From NCBI GenBank assembly GCA_016845065.1, contig JAERTG010000032.1, positions 1-64,000 on the forward strand: DNA of 64,000 nucleotides, written 5' to 3'. Of this stretch, positions 52,865-62,985 are shown in pieces. The stretch is from Fidelibacterota bacterium (GTDB taxonomy: Bacteria > Fidelibacterota > UBA8477 > JABMPR01). The position numbers and the translations under genes are program-made. Every line of letters begins with the position of its first letter. The first letter of the stretch is position 1. Below the pieces are notes generated by a model, which was given only the letters and a program-made list of their open reading frames with translations, was not told the origin of the DNA and made no database searches.

Positions 52865-54136
52865 TTAAGTATCCCTGCGTTTATATGGTCTGCGACGTCT
52901 TGGTCGATTTCCACCACTCGTTTTTGCTGGTCTTGATTTTTTTCTTAAACCGTAGGGTACTGCAGCATTCTTTGCGGTCTCGTCAGGTTTATAATTCAGA
53001 AAGGGATGCTCAGAAATCACATTGATTTTTTGCTTGATCAATTTTTCTATATCACGGAGATAAGCTTTTTCTTCCTCATTGCAAAAAGAAAGAGCAGTGC
53101 CGCTGGCACCCGCTCTCCCTGTACGACCGATTCGATGTACATAGGTCTCGGAGATATTTGGTAAGTCATAATTTACTACGTGGGATAATTCATCAACATC
53201 GATACCTCGGGCCGCAATATCTGTTGCCACCAGGACCTTAGTTTCCCCGCTCTTGAAATTACCCAGGGCTCTCTGTCGAGCTGTTTGCGATTTATTGCTG
53301 TGAATTGCTTCTGCTGAAATGCCCGCTCTATCCAACAACTTTACGATCTTGTTTGCCCCATGCTTTGTCCTTGAGAAGACTAGAACTGAATCCATGGATA
53401 TCGTTTTTAATAGATGAATCAGCAGTTTTGTTTTACCGGGTTTACTTACAAAGTATACCGCTTGTTCAACTTTTTCTGCAGTAGTTTGATCTGGAGTGAC
53501 AGAAACTTTTTCAGGGTTTCCGAGTATTTTACGAGATAATGCAATTATATCTGGAGGCATTGTTGCGGAGAAAAATAACGATTGACGTTTCACTGGCAGT
53601 AGTGCAATGAGCTTCCGGATATCATGAATAAATCCCATATCCAACATTCTGTCTGCTTCATCTAAGACAGAATACTCAACTCCCTTCAGGCTGATAAAAC
53701 CCTGACCAATTAAATCAAGGAGTCGTCCTGGAGTTGCAACCAATACATCAACACCTTGGTCCAGTATTTTTGTCTGAGCCCCCTGTTTCACACCACCAAA
53801 GATGACTGTATTTTTTATACCGGTATGTTCCCCGTATATACTAAAGCTTTCACCGATCTGAATTGCCAGCTCTCTCGTAGGGGTGACGATGAGGGCTTTA
53901 ATTTTTCTTTTACCTCGATGTGTCTTATTGCTCTGACGTTTGAGGTACAGGTGCTGAAGAATGGGGATGGCAAAAGCTGCCGTTTTCCCTGTACCTGTCT
54001 GAGCACAACCAAGGAGATCTTTACCATGCAGGAGAATGGGAATAGATTGCTCCTGGATGGGAGTAGGGTTGGTGTAGCCTTCAGCAGTCAACGCCCTGAG
54101 GATAGGGTCAATTACCCCTAGCTGTTGGAAAGTCAT
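52865..54136 (-). CDS. DEAD-box RNA helicase (RhlE-like)
   Basis: A 423-aa ATP-dependent RNA helicase with all core motifs: Q motif [86 protein letters not shown] and [13 protein letters not shown] short basic tail ([24 protein letters not shown]) suits RhlE. It probably remodels rRNA or mRNA, often in the cold. It begins eight bases after a second DEAD-box gene, so both share a transcript. Confidence 0.94.
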   Translation of the reverse strand: MTFQQLGVIDPILRALTAEGYTNPTPIQEQSIPILLHGKDLLGCAQTGTGKTAAFAIPILQHLYLKRQSNKTHRGKRKIKALIVTPTRELAIQIGESFSIYGEHTGIKNTVIFGGVKQGAQTKILDQGVDVLVATPGRLLDLIGQGFISLKGVEYSVLDEADRMLDMGFIHDIRKLIALLPVKRQSLFFSATMPPDIIALSRKILGNPEKVSVTPDQTTAEKVEQAVYFVSKPGKTKLLIHLLKTISMDSVLVFSRTKHGANKIVKLLDRAGISAEAIHSNKSQTARQRALGNFKSGETKVLVATDIAARGIDVDELSHVVNYDLPNISETYVHRIGRTGRAGASGTALSFCNEEEKAYLRDIEKLIKQKINVISEHPFLNYKPDETAKNAAVPYGLRKKSRPAKTSGGNRPRRRRPYKRRDT

Positions 54137-54144
54137 CTAGATTA

Positions 54145-55956
54145 TCACTTCTTACGACTTCGACGCGGGCTAATCCCGTTCTTTTTGTTTCTACTGTCAC
54201 GTCTACCGCTTTTGCTCATTCCATATTCTTTTTGCTTGGAGAATTTTTTCTTCTTGGTGGGTAAAGGGGTTGGCTTTTCTGTAGAAACCTCCAGCTGAAC
54301 TTTGACACCTTCATGTTCTCGTCCATTCAATTTATCAACTAAGGGTTTTACGGCGTCCTGTTCAATGTCAAAAAAGGCAAATTTTTTCATGATTTCGATA
54401 GCGCCAACATCAGCATCATTGGAGTTTAAAGTTTTATTAATTAAACCAATTAAACGGGTGGGCGTTAAATCATTTTTCATTCCCAGGTTAATAAACAATC
54501 TGGTGAAAGCTTTATGGTGGGATCCCTGGTCTCTTCTGCTATCCACCCTATCGCCACGTTTGTTTCTATCTCTTCGGCCTGGACGTTCTCCACGTTTCGG
54601 TTTATCACTGGCTGATACATTTATATCCACGGCATGTTTGTAATAAGAAAGAAAACGGTTGAATTCTGCTGACACAAAGTGCTTAATCAGTTCTTCTCGG
54701 CTTAACCATTCCAGTTTTTCATAGATAGCTGGCATGAAGGGACCAATTTGCTTATCGTCAACCTCAACCTTTTCAATTTTATCTATTAGAGCGTATAGCT
54801 GTTTGCTACAAATGTCTTGACCAGTGGGGACGAGTTCTTTCGTGAATTTTAACTTAAATTTATTTTCAATTGATCTGATTTTTCCATACTCACGTGTATG
54901 AATGATAGCAATGGAGATACCTTTTTTCCCGGCTCTTCCCGTTCTACCACTTCTATGGATGTAAACCTCAGAATCATCTGGGAGGTTGTAGTTAACCACA
55001 TGTGTGAGATCATTGATATCCAGTCCACGTGCAGCCACATCTGTTGCGACCAGAATCTGCAATTTTTTTGATCGGAATCTCTTCATCACTTCATCGCGTT
55101 GCGCTTGAGACAATTCACCATGGAGAGCATCTGCATTGTAACCGTCATGCATAAATTTGTGTGCTACATCCTTGGTCTCCTGTCTAGTTCGACAAAATAC
55201 CAGGCCATAAATGTTTGGATTGGAATCGGCGATTCGCTTCAGCACTTCATATCTATTCTTGGCCTGAACCATATAGTAGATATGTCTAACATTGACTGCA
55301 CCCGTATTCATTTTAGTTGCAGCGATTTCAATCGGATTGTCCATATAGGTCTTGGTCATCCGCTGGACTTCCCTGGACATGGTAGCTGAAAAAAGGAGTG
55401 TCTGTTTGGTCGCCGCTGTCTCTGCAAGGATGGCATCCAGGTCTTCTTTAAACCCCATGTTGAGCATTTCGTCTGCTTCATCCAATACGACACGCTCAAC
55501 ATTGCCAAGTAGAAGCCGCTTTCGCTTAATTAAATCTTTGGCTCTACCTGGTGTTGCCACCACGATTTGAGCAGCTTTTCTCAGTGCTTTTATTTGACTG
55601 TCAATGGGAGCGCCGCCATAGACCGCAACCACACCGATTGCTTTGATGTTCATCGCAAAATTCTTCAAATCCTTTGAAATCTGAATACAGAGTTCCCTGG
55701 TCGGGCAAAGGATGAGCGTCTGGGTTCTTTTGTCTTCAGGTTTTGTGAGATGGACAGCAGGTAAACCGAAAGCACCGGTTTTTCCAGTCCCGGTTTGGGC
55801 AAAGGCCACCAGATCCTGAGTTGAATTCAACAAGTGTGGTATTGTCTTTTCCTGAATGGGAGTGGGGTTTTCAAAACCCAGTTTTTGAGTAGCCAGAACA
55901 ATGTCATCATATAAGCCAAGTTGAGCGAAAGCATTCATCGTGTTAGTTTGATCCAT
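54145..55956 (-). CDS. DEAD-box RNA helicase (DeaD/CsdA-like) with RNA-binding C-terminus
   Basis: A 603-aa helicase. Core: [90 protein letters not shown] and YIHRSGRTGRAGKKG. Residues about 480-560 (KAFTRLFINLGMKNDLTPTRLIGLINKTL, IEIMKKFAFFDIEQDAV) form a DbpA-type RNA-binding domain. A basic linker (KRGERPGRRDRNKRGDRVDSRR) and tail flank it. It fits cold-shock/ribosome-assembly helicases. Head-to-tail with the RhlE-like gene. Confidence 0.94.
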   Translation of the reverse strand: MDQTNTMNAFAQLGLYDDIVLATQKLGFENPTPIQEKTIPHLLNSTQDLVAFAQTGTGKTGAFGLPAVHLTKPEDKRTQTLILCPTRELCIQISKDLKNFAMNIKAIGVVAVYGGAPIDSQIKALRKAAQIVVATPGRAKDLIKRKRLLLGNVERVVLDEADEMLNMGFKEDLDAILAETAATKQTLLFSATMSREVQRMTKTYMDNPIEIAATKMNTGAVNVRHIYYMVQAKNRYEVLKRIADSNPNIYGLVFCRTRQETKDVAHKFMHDGYNADALHGELSQAQRDEVMKRFRSKKLQILVATDVAARGLDINDLTHVVNYNLPDDSEVYIHRSGRTGRAGKKGISIAIIHTREYGKIRSIENKFKLKFTKELVPTGQDICSKQLYALIDKIEKVEVDDKQIGPFMPAIYEKLEWLSREELIKHFVSAEFNRFLSYYKHAVDINVSASDKPKRGERPGRRDRNKRGDRVDSRRDQGSHHKAFTRLFINLGMKNDLTPTRLIGLINKTLNSNDADVGAIEIMKKFAFFDIEQDAVKPLVDKLNGREHEGVKVQLEVSTEKPTPLPTKKKKFSKQKEYGMSKSGRRDSRNKKNGISPRRSRKK

Positions 55957-56211
55957 TATATATTTAGTATGTTGTTATTTTCATTTCGTTTAGTATAAAC
56001 GACTTCAACCCTGCAACTAACCATATCTGAGTATATGGGCAAATCAATGATTTGTGATTTGAATGGTCACAGATAAGGGTTAGAGGCGTTCTATTTAGGC
56101 AGAAGTCTAAACGATGAACTCATCGCCAGTCAAATATATGCAATATAATTGAGTTCTTCGGAAAAGGAGAGGGAGGCGACGACTGCTAAAAAGTACCTTT
56201 CTCCTGGCAGC

Positions 56212-56904
56212 TCATGGGGACTTAATTGCTTCTTTTATTGCTTGTGCGAGGAGCTTGGACATTTGGACATAACCAGCTCGATTGGGATGCACCCCATCAT
56301 AAGTATATTCATCCTTAAAGCCATTTCTCTTGTCTGCCATAGTTGTAAAGTAGTCCAGATAGTAGATGTCCCCAGCACTGGCATATGCTTGAAGCATATC
56401 ATTTAATGCGACGATTTGTTCTGCCGGCTGGATCCCCTTTCTCCAGGTATACTGGTAGACTGGCAGCACAGATGCTAAAATGACCTTGATGTTATTGGCG
56501 TGGGCCAGCTCTGACATGGAAACGATGTAACCATAAATCTCATCTAGTGTCATGGGACCTGTATTTCCTGCTATGTCATTTGTCCCTGCTAGAATGACAA
56601 CCACATCGGGTTCTAGATCGATGACATCCTGTCTGAAACGCAATAACATCTGGGGTGTAGTTTGGCCACTAATTCCACGAGGTAGGTAGGGTGAATTCTC
56701 AAAGAATTCCGGATAGAATTTGGGCCACCCCTCGGTGATGGAATTTCCCATAAGCACCACTCGTATTTTTCCAGGTGCTGGTGCTTCCAGGTTGAGGTTT
56801 GCCTTCTTGTATCGTTCAAGGTTTGCCCAATCCTGAGCCATCAACTCCACTGTTGATCCAATCAAAATCAACATGATAAACGAAATACGATGCAAACGTT
56901 TCAT
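56212..56904 (-). CDS. Exported SGNH/GDSL-type esterase
   Basis: A 230-aa exported hydrolase of the SGNH family. The signal region is ISFIMLILIGSTVELMAQ. Block I is RVVLMGNSITEGWPKFYPEFF (catalytic Ser55), block II PRGISGQTTPQMLLRF, block III VVILAGTNDIAGNTGPM (GxND), and block V DGVHPNRAGYVQMSKLL with catalytic Asp and His. It resembles secreted carbohydrate or acetyl-xylan-type esterases of the FCB group. Monocistronic. Confidence 0.9.
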   Translation of the reverse strand: MKRLHRISFIMLILIGSTVELMAQDWANLERYKKANLNLEAPAPGKIRVVLMGNSITEGWPKFYPEFFENSPYLPRGISGQTTPQMLLRFRQDVIDLEPDVVVILAGTNDIAGNTGPMTLDEIYGYIVSMSELAHANNIKVILASVLPVYQYTWRKGIQPAEQIVALNDMLQAYASAGDIYYLDYFTTMADKRNGFKDEYTYDGVHPNRAGYVQMSKLLAQAIKEAIKSP

Positions 56905-57254
56905 ATTTTTGATTCTCCTTAAAACAATTCTGGGAAAGATTTACGAAAAAAGAATTTCTGATTACGGATTTGCTATGCTAATCCATTCCCCAGTGAGAGC
57001 ATCAACCGAGTTGGGTAGGATTTCGATAAAACACAAATGACACCAATGAAATGACATACCAGCCAACGTTCTAACCATCACGAAGATGGATCAGTGGTTG
57101 TTGCGAAAAATCACCAGACAAAATGTCTCCCCTCTACTTTAAATTTGTGGCAAATTAATCGTCTGGATTGGAAGAAAAAGTACAATGATAATGAAAAAGG
57201 TCCCAGGAAAAACTCCCGGGACCCTTGAATCCAAATCATCCTGTTGTCTTAGGA
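56905..57254. other. Intergenic region
   Basis: No gene seen. It contains the terminator of the DUF4199 gene at 57194-57224 and, nearer 56905, should hold the promoter of the SGNH esterase. A small perfect hairpin CCATC-ACGAA-GATGG lies near 57075; its significance is unclear. Confidence 0.5.
57194..57224 (-). terminator. Rho-independent terminator of VOC-DUF4199 unit
   Basis: Read on the minus strand, GGTCCCGGG and CCTGGGACC pair around AGTTTTT (one mismatch), followed by TTTTTCATT. It lies about 30 bases after the DUF4199 stop. Confidence 0.85.
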
Positions 57255-57752
57255 TTACTCTGAGACATCGCCCTCTGGCTTGGTCTTTAGAAAGAAGGCC
57301 ACTACGGCACTGGTAATCACACCCATGACTGGGGCGAATATGGTGCTCTGGATGATATAATTTTTTAGGCTGAAATATGCTTCTGCATCTGCTTGGGTCG
57401 TCAAATTATTGGCAACACCATATGCAATTGCATTCTCAAAATAAGAAGGGCTAATCACATAAGCTGTAATCAGTTGTCCCAATGGGCTTAACACACCCAC
57501 CACGACGGAAATAATAACACCACTCACTAGACCTTCCTTATAAGTCATCTTCCCGTTCAGGTCAGTAGCACGTTTATCCCTTAAGGCAAATACATATACA
57601 GCTATAGCTATGGGTGCAAACAGATTCGTATAAGTAGCGTGTTTTTCTATATGAGTACTGTGTAATCCTGTCAGGCGTTCCAGAAGCATCCAGACCAGGG
57701 TGACACCCATAAATATGAGGCCCCATTTAATTTCAGTTTTGAATTTATTCAT
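57255..57752 (-). CDS. DUF4199-like membrane protein
   Basis: A 165-aa protein with four hydrophobic helices (KWGLIFMGVTLVWMLLERL, LFAPIAIAVYVFAL, LVSGVIISVVVGVLSPLGQLI, STIFAPVMGVITSAVVAFFL), in the pattern of DUF4199: KRATDLNGKMTYKEGLVSGVIISVV. Function unknown. The frame is open from 57815, but a strong AGGAGG stands six bases before the ATG at 57752, so that start is chosen. It follows the VOC gene by eight bases. Confidence 0.82.
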   Translation of the reverse strand: MNKFKTEIKWGLIFMGVTLVWMLLERLTGLHSTHIEKHATYTNLFAPIAIAVYVFALRDKRATDLNGKMTYKEGLVSGVIISVVVGVLSPLGQLITAYVISPSYFENAIAYGVANNLTTQADAEAYFSLKNYIIQSTIFAPVMGVITSAVVAFFLKTKPEGDVSE

Positions 57753-57760
57753 GTCTCCTC

Positions 57761-58138
57761 CTATTGCCCGGAATGGACACCGATAAGATTGCCTTCTGTG
57801 TCCTGAATTATGCAAACAAACCCATGCCCGCCGATTGCGTGTTTGGGGCTAAAAACCTGACCCCCATTTTCAACTGCACGTTTTTCCTCAACACTACAAT
57901 CAACTGAATTGAAATATACTGTCGTACCACCTCTGCCTGGATTCCACCCATCGCTCTTAACCAGAGCTCCTGAGGCATATGCCCCGTTTTCAACACCTGG
58001 GAAGCCCATGATCTGTTCATCATCAAAACTATAATCCTCAAATGCTCCAAATTGAAATACTGCTTCGTAAAAATTTTTTGCTCGTTGCATGTCACTGACA
58101 TAAATCTCGAACCAGCCGACTACGTTTGTATGACTCAT
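57761..58138 (-). CDS. VOC-family (glyoxalase/bleomycin-resistance-like) protein
   Basis: A 125-aa single VOC protein: VVGWFEIYVSDMQRAKNFYEAVF, EQIMGFPGVENGAYASGAL, GGTTVYFNSVDCSVEEKRAVENGGQVFSPK and GFVCIIQDTEGNLIGVHS. Ser/Thr/Tyr-rich strands line the pocket, and the terminal His of the usual metal site is present. Substrate unknown. It is co-transcribed with the DUF4199 gene downstream. Confidence 0.88.
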   Translation of the reverse strand: MSHTNVVGWFEIYVSDMQRAKNFYEAVFQFGAFEDYSFDDEQIMGFPGVENGAYASGALVKSDGWNPGRGGTTVYFNSVDCSVEEKRAVENGGQVFSPKHAIGGHGFVCIIQDTEGNLIGVHSGQ

Positions 58139-58240
58139 ATTATTGCTCCCTATTATTAATCACTATTGATGACCTGATCGGTCACCTTTTAATATCTAAT
58201 GCGGAACCAGGGAAATCAAGTGTGTTAATTGGAGATCTGT

Positions 58241-58834
58241 TTATCGACGATATTTGTCAGACAAACCAACACCGCTGAGGATCATTGGAGTAATCTTTTC
58301 CAGCCGAGCGAGTTTTGTTTCCTGTCGCTTTGCAGTACTGATATGCTCAGCATATTCCCTTCTTTTGGAGAGTGTCAAAGCTTCAAATTTAATCAGTAAA
58401 TCGGGTGTGGATCGAAATGCTTGTGCAAGTTCATCAGGAATCATGAGAGGTTTCTTTGTGTCGGCTTTGATCTCTCTGCCAGCTTTATGATTTTCAATGG
58501 TTTCGAGAACATAGGCTTTAATCGTAGCTTGATCAATCTTATCACCAGAGGTAAACCGCATCTGTCTCTGAGCCTTGGTGATCCCCTCCTGGGCATTTAC
58601 CAGAAGTTTTTTCTTGTCCTTGAGCAGAGCACCCTGGTAAAACCAGAGACTTACGAAAGATTTAAATCCACCAATACTGACTAAATTCTTTTTATTGAAC
58701 ATATAGACTGGACCACCCCACTTCACGACTTCTTCCAATCCGACATCCAACAGGATCTTTCGAAGCACCTTCAGTTCCTCAGACCATTGGGGTTGGTTAC
58801 TTATATATTCATCAACGCTTTTTGCTCTCTGCAT
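58241..58834 (-). CDS. YdeI-like / DUF1801 protein
   Basis: A 197-aa protein. The N-terminal DUF1801-type domain (SVDEYISNQPQWSEELKVLRKILLDVGLEEVVKWGGPVYMFNKKNLVSIGGFKSFVSLWFYQGALLKD) is followed by a YdeI (OmpD-associated) C-terminal region: MIPDELAQAFRSTPDLLIKFEALTLSKRREYAEHISTAKRQETKLARLEKITPMILSG. Members have been linked to stress or peptide resistance, without a clear biochemical role. Loose spacing on both sides suggests a single-gene unit. Confidence 0.87.
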   Translation of the reverse strand: MQRAKSVDEYISNQPQWSEELKVLRKILLDVGLEEVVKWGGPVYMFNKKNLVSIGGFKSFVSLWFYQGALLKDKKKLLVNAQEGITKAQRQMRFTSGDKIDQATIKAYVLETIENHKAGREIKADTKKPLMIPDELAQAFRSTPDLLIKFEALTLSKRREYAEHISTAKRQETKLARLEKITPMILSGVGLSDKYRR

Positions 58835-58857
58835 ACCTGCTCCCTATCAGCTACCAA

Positions 58858-60132
58858 TCAGCGACGGCTTCCTACCAGCCGATTCAGGAAAGTTGATTTT
58901 AGCGGTTCAATAGCCATGAGTGCTTTAACCGGAGAAGTTTTTTCCAATACGCTTAACACCCTCCCAAGGGTTCGATGACTAAACCCATCATAATCATAGA
59001 ATATCAGATCTGACAGCTTTCCTCTCTCGATAGCCATTGCAGCATATTTGTCAAAACTGCTTTCAGGTGTGTAGACCCGTTGGGGGCGCGCCTTCATCAC
59101 TGCAGAACCTGTGGTACAATAGGTAGGACAAACTCCACAACCGAGACAAACCTCCTCATCTCTAACTGCTTTCTGCTTCTTGCGACCATCCTTTTCATAC
59201 TTCACCATTTCAATGGCATCTACTGGACAAGCGGATTCACATTTCGCGCAACCTGTACAACTTGCCTCATCGATTTCAACAATCCAACTGGATGAGACAA
59301 TGGCGTTGTTCATATCAAATGTTTTGATAGCCTCCATCATTCCACAGCAACATCCACAACAATTACAGATATAGCTCAGGTCGTTCTGAACATTGTCTCC
59401 TGTCTGCGCCAGCCCTGCTTCCTTGCTCATTTCCAACAGATTCATGGATTCAGAGACTGAGATATGTTGAGCGAGACCGTTGTGTACCAGGACATCTGCT
59501 GCCCCTCCAAATGAGAGACAATTGCTTTGCTCATGATCACAAGCCTTTCCTAAATGTTCTGCCTTGTGACGACAGGCGCATAAAGAAACCGCATGAGAAC
59601 TGGCATTTTTAACAACATGGGATGCCCTGTCATAATCCAGAATTTCTATATGGTCACCCCCCGGCAGAGATTCTTCCCTTGGTAGCGAACGCCCCACCTG
59701 GGTTTGACCTTCAAAAACAGCTCGACTAAAACGATCATTTTCCAGCATATATTTTTCAAAAAGTTGGGCAATTTCTGCCATGGGAGCATCAGGTCTGGAG
59801 CGCATAAATGTATACTCAAAGAACCCTATGACCACAGGTGGCAGTGCAACATATCGACGACCTTTACGTTCGATATCTACAACGAGTCCTCGATGGGCCA
59901 GATCCTGGATCAGATCATTGAGATTTGCTTCTTCCATACCAAGCTTGTCCGCCAGCTTGGATGTGCGGGTAGGAATTGTAGGGAATCGACGTACCAGCCT
60001 GGCTTCGTCAGGAGTAAATAGCAGCTCTAATATTTTTGTAAATGTTGGTGATGCAGGTGCACCGGTAATGTGACGGTCGAATCGTTGCTGGAGTAGGCGG
60101 TAATCTCGATGCTCAGTGACAATATGTCCCAT
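58858..60132 (-). CDS. 4Fe-4S dicluster protein with N-terminal winged helix
   Basis: A 424-aa protein. Residues about 35-95 look like a winged helix (EARLVRRFPTIPTRTSKLADKLGMEEANLNDLIQDLAHRGLVVDI). The middle has scattered Cys (SLCACRHKAEHLGKACDH) and an unusual CNCCGCCCGMM block. A ferredoxin domain follows with two CxxCxxC clusters (CTGCAKCESACPVDAIEM and CLGCGVCPTYCTTGSAVM). This architecture is seen in putative redox proteins of anaerobic and FCB lineages. It could be a redox-responsive regulator or an electron carrier; the sequence does not decide. Confidence 0.83.
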   Translation of the reverse strand: MGHIVTEHRDYRLLQQRFDRHITGAPASPTFTKILELLFTPDEARLVRRFPTIPTRTSKLADKLGMEEANLNDLIQDLAHRGLVVDIERKGRRYVALPPVVIGFFEYTFMRSRPDAPMAEIAQLFEKYMLENDRFSRAVFEGQTQVGRSLPREESLPGGDHIEILDYDRASHVVKNASSHAVSLCACRHKAEHLGKACDHEQSNCLSFGGAADVLVHNGLAQHISVSESMNLLEMSKEAGLAQTGDNVQNDLSYICNCCGCCCGMMEAIKTFDMNNAIVSSSWIVEIDEASCTGCAKCESACPVDAIEMVKYEKDGRKKQKAVRDEEVCLGCGVCPTYCTTGSAVMKARPQRVYTPESSFDKYAAMAIERGKLSDLIFYDYDGFSHRTLGRVLSVLEKTSPVKALMAIEPLKSTFLNRLVGSRR

Positions 60133-60473
60133 GGTATCCTCAATTAGAATTAGCGCATAATATAGGTGCGAAGCGCAACAATATGTGCCCTGTTTTTAAT
60201 TGAAAGAGCTTGGCCTTGGGAGACCTTTTGCTATATTGCTTCACATGAGAGCCCGCCTTCATGTAACCTTAGAACTCCCCCTCTTTCCCGACCTTCAGAA
60301 AACAACTTCGCAGGAAGATTATTCTTTCAATCGATGGAAATTGAGGAAACGCTAGACCATGTATTTTCAGGTGGAAAATATCAGGCCCAAACCTCTAACA
60401 CCGGCACTGGCTCCACCAGCAAAACTGACACCCCAAAATATCCAGCAATCAATCAGAAATATTTGAGGACACT
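60133..60473. other. Divergent intergenic region upstream of pyrG
   Basis: It separates the divergent 4Fe-4S gene and pyrG. An open frame (60166-60501) spans it but has an unlikely composition and runs into pyrG, so I do not call it. Promoters for both genes should be here; I could not place them with confidence. Confidence 0.5.
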
Positions 60474-62096
60474 ATGGAAGCGCATCAAGCCAAGCATATA
60501 ATTGTAACGGGGGGAGTCATTTCGGGTCTTGGAAAGGGTATTGCGGCTGCTTCACTGGGGATGTTGCTGGAACTAAAGAACAAGAAGGTGACAATTCAGA
60601 AGTTGGATCCATATTTGAATGTTGATCCTGGAACGATGAATCCATTTCAGCATGGAGAAGTTTTTGTACTGGATGATGGCACAGAAACCGATCTGGATTT
60701 AGGCCACTACGAACGATTTATTGATGCAGATATGACCAAGGCCAATAACAGCACAGCTGGCAGTATCTATTACGAGGTCCTCGAGAGAGAGCGGCGTGGA
60801 GATTACCTGGGTGGGACAGTACAAATCATTCCTCACGTAACTGACGAAATTATCAAACGTATTAAACAACCAGAGAGAATTGATCCTAATCTAGATGTAG
60901 TTATAACTGAAATTGGTGGTACGGTAGGTGACATTGAGAGTCTTTCCTTTCTTGAAGCAGTCAGACAGTTTCAACAGGCTCGGGGCCGAGAGAACGTCAT
61001 CATTCTGCATGTAACCCTTATTCCATACATCGAAGCCAGTGAAGAGTTAAAAACAAAACCTAGTCAGCATTCAGTCATGCGATTGAGAGAGATCGGTTTA
61101 CAGCCAGACATCCTTCTCTGTCGTACGCAACATGAACTTTCAGATGACGTGAGACAAAAGCTGGCACTTTTCACCAATGTAAAGTCCAATGCGGTCATCC
61201 AGGGACTTGACGCAAAATCTATTTATGAAGTCCCCCTCCTGCTGCAAAAAGAACATCTCGCTGGAATTGTTATGGAAAAACTCCACTTGGATAATATGGA
61301 ATCTGACACGTCAAGGTGGGAGCAATTTGTACATCATATACTAAATCCCGAAGATGAAATCACTGTTGCAGTCGCTGGTAAGTATACTGCCATGGTTGAC
61401 GCATATAAAAGCATCATTGAATCCTTCATACATGCGGGAGTTGATAATCGATGCAAGGTTAATATTGAATTTGTGGATGCTGAAGATCTTGAATCTGATT
61501 CAGGGCTGGAAAAGGTCTTGGGACATGTCCACGGAATTCTAATTCCCGGTGGATTTGGCTCGCGTGGCATCGAAGGCAAAATTAGAGCGGCACAATATGC
61601 CCGGGAAAAACAGGTCCCATTTTTAGGGTTGTGTCTTGGATTACAAGTAGCAGTGATTGAGTACTCCAGAAATGTGCTAGATCTCAAAGAGGCAGATTCT
61701 GAAGAGTTTTCAGAAATCACTCCACATCCAGTCATCCATCTTATGCTCTCACAACATCATGTCACCCATAAAGGTGCCAGCATGCGTCTGGGGGCATATG
61801 ATTGTGTTTTGAAGGATAGTACGAAATCATTCGAAGCATATGGTGAAGGGAATATCTCAGAACGTCATCGTCATCGTTTTGAGGTAAATAATGCCTATCG
61901 AGATCAGTTAGAAAAAGCTGGTATGATCATTTCGGGAGCATCCCCTGACGATGAGCTGGTTGAGATGGTTGAAATCGCTGACCACCCCTGGTTTGTGGCC
62001 ACTCAAGCACACCCTGAATTCAAATCACGAGTGGCTAAAACACATCCCCTGTTTAAGAACTTTGTGAAAGCATCGCTTCAATTTAAAAAACAATAA
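60474..62096 (+). CDS. pyrG: CTP synthase
   Basis: Makes CTP from UTP, ATP and glutamine. The 540-aa protein has the synthetase domain start (IIVTGGVISGLGKGIAAASLGMLL; KVTIQKLDPYLNVDPGTMNPFQHGEVFVLDDGTETDLDLGHYERF) and the class I glutaminase domain (ILIPGGFGSRGIEGKIRAAQYAREKQVPFLGLCLGLQ with nucleophile Cys; WFVATQAHPEFKSR with the His-Glu pair). Length and domains are standard. It supplies CTP for the many CTP-dependent surface-sugar steps in this window. Firm. Confidence 0.98.
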   Translation: MEAHQAKHIIVTGGVISGLGKGIAAASLGMLLELKNKKVTIQKLDPYLNVDPGTMNPFQHGEVFVLDDGTETDLDLGHYERFIDADMTKANNSTAGSIYYEVLERERRGDYLGGTVQIIPHVTDEIIKRIKQPERIDPNLDVVITEIGGTVGDIESLSFLEAVRQFQQARGRENVIILHVTLIPYIEASEELKTKPSQHSVMRLREIGLQPDILLCRTQHELSDDVRQKLALFTNVKSNAVIQGLDAKSIYEVPLLLQKEHLAGIVMEKLHLDNMESDTSRWEQFVHHILNPEDEITVAVAGKYTAMVDAYKSIIESFIHAGVDNRCKVNIEFVDAEDLESDSGLEKVLGHVHGILIPGGFGSRGIEGKIRAAQYAREKQVPFLGLCLGLQVAVIEYSRNVLDLKEADSEEFSEITPHPVIHLMLSQHHVTHKGASMRLGAYDCVLKDSTKSFEAYGEGNISERHRHRFEVNNAYRDQLEKAGMIISGASPDDELVEMVEIADHPWFVATQAHPEFKSRVAKTHPLFKNFVKASLQFKKQ

Positions 62097-62257
62097 ATCC
62101 ACCATGGTTTTTAGTTTTGTCGCCTGAACAATAAAAAGAAGTAGATTTTCTCAAAAAATATTTATTTTACAGTCTGATTAGCTAACCCCACCTCAGTCAA
62201 TTTCATATACGCGTGCCTTTGGGCACCAATATTCACTCATCAATTTGGGAGTACGTA

Positions 62258-62941
62258 ATGCAAGAAAAGACTATAGCCAGTTCAGGACATAGACAAAGAT
62301 TAAGGGATCGATTTTTTCAAAACGGGATTGAATCCTTCCATGATTATGAGGTTCTGGAGCTCTTACTCACTCTGGCGACACCCAGGAAAGACATGAAGCC
62401 CGAGGCAAAAGAGCTCATTCGACGGTTTGGCAGTCTGGCAGGTGTCCTGGAAGCACCTACTTCAGTTCTACTCGATGTAAAGGGAATGGGACAGGCCAAT
62501 GTATTTGCACTTAAGCTTCCTCATGCAGTTGGCAGGAGGTATCTGTTTGAACAAACAGAGGGTAAAGATTATCTAAGATCCAGCAAAACCGTGAAGGACT
62601 ACCTAACACATAATTTACGGGAGAGAAATCGTGAAGTTTTCATGGTCATATTCCTGGACGGGCAAAATCAGATTATAAAAATGGAAGAACTATTTACTGG
62701 ATCACTTACGACATCGGCAATTTATCCACGAGAAGTTATCCAAAAGGTCCTGAGCTATGATGCGGCCAGTGTTATTCTGGTTCACAACCATCCTTCCGGT
62801 TCACTGACACCCTCTGGCAGCGATCGTGCAGTAACCAAAAAATTGCAGGTTGCATTGGCTTCTATTGATGTGGAAATACTTGATCATCTCATCGTGGGTG
62901 GAAATGACTTTTTCTCGTTCGCAGATCACCATCTGCTCTGA
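62258..62941 (+). CDS. radC: RadC/JAB-domain protein
   Basis: A 227-aa RadC (UPF0758). The N-terminal helix-hairpin-helix part (RQRLRDRFFQNGIESFHDYEVLELLLTL, AGVLEAPTSVLLDVKGMGQANVFALK) precedes a JAMM/JAB+ domain with intact metal site VHNHPSGSLTPSGSDRAVTKKL (HxH, S, D) and conserved IDVEILDHLIVG, terminating FSFADHHLL. It is often linked to recombination or mobile elements, but the role is unproven. The frame starts at 62213, but the ATG at 62258 follows GGGAG and begins the conserved region. Confidence 0.93.
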   Translation: MQEKTIASSGHRQRLRDRFFQNGIESFHDYEVLELLLTLATPRKDMKPEAKELIRRFGSLAGVLEAPTSVLLDVKGMGQANVFALKLPHAVGRRYLFEQTEGKDYLRSSKTVKDYLTHNLRERNREVFMVIFLDGQNQIIKMEELFTGSLTTSAIYPREVIQKVLSYDAASVILVHNHPSGSLTPSGSDRAVTKKLQVALASIDVEILDHLIVGGNDFFSFADHHLL

Positions 62942-62985
62942 ATTCAGTCTCAGTATGAAGGAAGTGAATGAGGGTAAAGTTGATT

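Noticed and set aside
60166-60501. Open frame upstream of pyrG (111 codons)
   Set aside because: Its composition is unlike neighbouring proteins, it has no recognisable motif and it runs into pyrG.
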